Source: JBGPIT01 sp041485125 (GTDB lineage: Bacteria > Desulfobacterota > Binatia > UTPRO1). From it: DNA of 23,053 bases. The position numbers and the translations under genes were made by a program. The stretch is from the NCBI GenBank assembly GCA_041485125.1, contig JBGPIT010000035.1, positions 1-23,053 on the forward strand. The letters are read 5' to 3'. The notes beneath the pieces are model-generated. The model was given only the letters and a program-made list of their open reading frames with translations, had not been told where the DNA came from and did no database searches. Of this stretch, positions 21,462-23,053 are shown one piece after another (positions within the stretch are counted from its first letter, which is position 1; each line of letters opens with the position of its first letter).

Positions 21462-23053
21462 TCACCGTCCGAGCGATGCGATGCGGTTGCCGCGGTAGAC
21501 GAGCCAGCCGATCGCGTCGGGATCACGATCGCCGAGCGCGAGATCGAAGACGATCCGATCGGGCGTATCGCGACGCACCTCGATGAAACGGGCGCTGCCG
21601 CGGCAGCGCGCAATGTCGTCGCTGTGCATGCCGTCGATCGTGCAGAGCCCACCGTAGGTCACCAGGACGTTGCCGGTCGCAGGGAGCTCGTACGCGCTGC
21701 CGACGAAGGGCGCGTAGAGCTGCTCGGGATCGACGAACTCCCACACCTGGCGGATCGTCATCGCGTTCTCGTCGATCGCGTACTCGACGGCGCGGCTGTG
21801 GTTCGCGGGCGCGGGCAGCTTCGGCTGGCCGGTGAAGGGGCTGGCGCGGTAGGTGCCGTTGTCGAAGAGCAGGAGCGTGCCGCGCGCGGTGAGCTGCGGC
21901 GCGTGCTGATGGTACGACCACGCGAAGGGCTCGCCGACGGGGGTCAAGAGGAACTGCTCGAAGCCCTGCCAGTTGTCGTGCGGCCCGAGGATCCACTCGA
22001 GACTCAGATCGCTCCGCGACGCTTTCACCAGCGCGTCTTGGTGCCGCAGCGAGGTGATGATGCTGTCGTCGCGCGGATCGAGGATGACGGCGTTGCTGTG
22101 CGCCCAATCGGCGGCGTCGGGGAGGCCGGTGGTCGCGTCGAAGCCGATCCGCGTCGGGTTGATCAGGTCGAGGAAATTCCAGGTCCGGAGCACGGTGCCG
22201 TCGCGCGCGAACTCGACGGCGGGCTGGTCGAGCACCGGCACGGTCGCGCGCACGTTCGAATCGTTCTCGTCGGTGGGGAAGCTCTCGATCGTCCGCACCG
22301 CGTCGCTGGTGGTGAGGAAGCTCTCCTCGTCCCCGACCTCCACCACGTCGTGATGGAAGGTGAAGACGTCGACGGGGAGCGCGCCCGCGGGCGGTGTGAC
22401 CGTCGAGCGCGCCGCGTACCAGCTGCGCTGGGTCACGCCGAGGAAATCGATCTCGAGAACGACGAAGCGATCGCCGCGGATGAAGACGAGGTTGCCGTTC
22501 GAGAGCTGGTCGACGACCGCCGTGGTCGCGACGTTCATGTACCAGACGACGTCGCCGCGGCTGTCGACGATGACGAGGTACGACGCGCTCACGTCCTTGT
22601 TGCGGGTGCCGAAGAGCGTGAAGCCCGGCTCCATCTCGTCCTGCGTCGACGTGCGCAGCTCGAGGACGGGGAAGTTCTGCGGCAGCGGATCGGTGGTGGT
22701 CGTGAGCGGCTGGTCCGACTGACGTCGAGTCCCGTCGCCGGAGATCGCGGTGACAGTGAGGTCGTAGCTCCGGCCCGGCTTGAGCCCGATGACCGGCTGA
22801 TCGTGGCTGGTGGCGAGGTCGGTCGAGGTCGTCGTCAGCGCGTGCGACGCGCCGTCGCTGGCGCTGATCTCGACCCGCGCCGGCACGTCGGTCTCGACGT
22901 GCACCACGCGGACGAGCGGCACTTGCGGGTTCGGACCGGCCTCGATCGTGGGCACGCTCGTGAAGCGCGGCTCGCTCGAGCCGCCGCCCCCACCACCGCC
23001 GCCACCGCCACAGCCGACGAGCGTGAGCGCGGCAAGCCCGATCGCGACCCCGA
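21462..23053 (-). CDS. Aryl-sulfate sulfotransferase-like lipoprotein, start beyond right edge
   Basis: The open frame continues to the right edge, and a GTG at 22955 is not the true start. The codons beyond it encode GVAIGLAALTLVGC, the end of a lipoprotein signal peptide with an ideal lipobox (L-V-G-C, Cys codon at 23012-23010). Ten glycines and SSEPRF follow as a linker. The mature protein is about 516 residues: an N-terminal fibronectin-like beta domain (VRVVHVETDVPARVEI ... LKPGRSYDLTVTA), then a beta-propeller typical of the arylsulfotransferase (ASST) family with DVVWYMNV, VFTFHHDVVEV, DWAHSNAVILDPRDDSIITSLRHQDALVK, EWILGPHDNW and SYHQHAPQL. The repeated HHD, AHSN, RHQD and HQHAP histidines match the family's His-rich active-site pattern. 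ASST enzymes move sulfate between phenolic compounds in the periplasm. Here it would be anchored to a membrane by lipid. Substrate unknown; family confidence good. Confidence 0.85.
   Translation of the reverse strand, partial: GVAIGLAALTLVGCGGGGGGGGGGSSEPRFTSVPTIEAGPNPQVPLVRVVHVETDVPARVEISASDGASHALTTTSTDLATSHDQPVIGLKPGRSYDLTVTAISGDGTRRQSDQPLTTTTDPLPQNFPVLELRTSTQDEMEPGFTLFGTRNKDVSASYLVIVDSRGDVVWYMNVATTAVVDQLSNGNLVFIRGDRFVVLEIDFLGVTQRSWYAARSTVTPPAGALPVDVFTFHHDVVEVGDEESFLTTSDAVRTIESFPTDENDSNVRATVPVLDQPAVEFARDGTVLRTWNFLDLINPTRIGFDATTGLPDAADWAHSNAVILDPRDDSIITSLRHQDALVKASRSDLSLEWILGPHDNWQGFEQFLLTPVGEPFAWSYHQHAPQLTARGTLLLFDNGTYRASPFTGQPKLPAPANHSRAVEYAIDENAMTIRQVWEFVDPEQLYAPFVGSAYELPATGNVLVTYGGLCTIDGMHSDDIARCRGSARFIEVRRDTPDRIVFDLALGDRDPDAIGWLVYRGNRIASLGR

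Noticed and set aside
1..23053. tRNA/rRNA genes, CRISPR arrays, insertion sequences, prophage or attachment sites
   Set aside because: Scanned by eye for cloverleaf ends, regularly spaced repeats, transposase or integrase motifs and flanking inverted repeats; none found.

Overview
The window looks like a chromosomal segment of a GC-rich, double-membraned (Gram-negative) bacterium. The signs are very high GC in third codon positions, GTG starts, outer-envelope genes (a DUF748/AsmA-type protein, lipoproteins, a periplasmic arylsulfotransferase-type lipoprotein) and sigma54-type promoter motifs. I cannot place the phylum from sequence alone; Myxococcota, Desulfobacterota, Binatota or Methylomirabilota-like lineages would all fit. 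I see no tRNA, rRNA, insertion sequence, CRISPR array or prophage gene.

Layout. 1-4310: the signal-peptide start of an unknown secreted protein (minus), a cysteine-free carboxymuconolactone-decarboxylase-family protein (plus), a 1020-residue DUF748 protein (minus), a small lipoprotein-like gene (plus), then a strong hairpin. 4336-6350 (minus): a PII gene followed after 11 bases by an ammonium transporter (glnK-amtB arrangement). 6699-8453 (minus): a second, divergent PII gene followed by an NtrC-like AAA+ protein that has lost the receiver aspartate, the GAFTGA loop and the DNA-binding domain. 8517-11518 (plus): a truncated KdpD (KdpD plus USP domains only) overlapping a separate HAMP-PAS histidine kinase with degraded ATP-binding boxes. 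11689-16948 (plus): the K+-importing P-type ATPase operon, small membrane ORF-kdpF-kdpA-kdpB-kdpC, with an unusually long KdpC. 16951-18993 (minus): a CPA2 cation/proton antiporter ending 2 bases from kdpC. 19153-20586 (minus): a second ammonium transporter. 20680-21261 (minus): a doubtful secreted ORF. 21462-23053 (minus): an aryl-sulfate sulfotransferase-like lipoprotein whose start lies beyond the right edge.

How the parts may work together. From 4336 to 20586 nearly every gene concerns ammonium (two Amt, two PII) or potassium (Kdp, a K+/H+-type antiporter). Two good sigma54 (-24/-12) promoter matches were found: TGGCATATCCATTGCT at 11636-11651, 37 bases before the first kdp-operon ORF, and TGGCACGAACGATGCT on the minus strand at 8496-8511, in front of the divergent PII gene. 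A weaker third one lies at 21330-21345 upstream of the second amt region. Kdp in model bacteria is controlled by KdpD/KdpE; no KdpE is present here and the usual signalling parts are split or degenerate. My main inference is a K+/NH4+ homeostasis island in which kdp has been moved to sigma54-type (nitrogen-style) control, with a PII paralogue lacking the 2-oxoglutarate-binding residues and an NtrC-like AAA+ protein of altered function as candidate local regulators. The motifs and missing residues are visible in the sequence; the regulatory circuit is a hypothesis.
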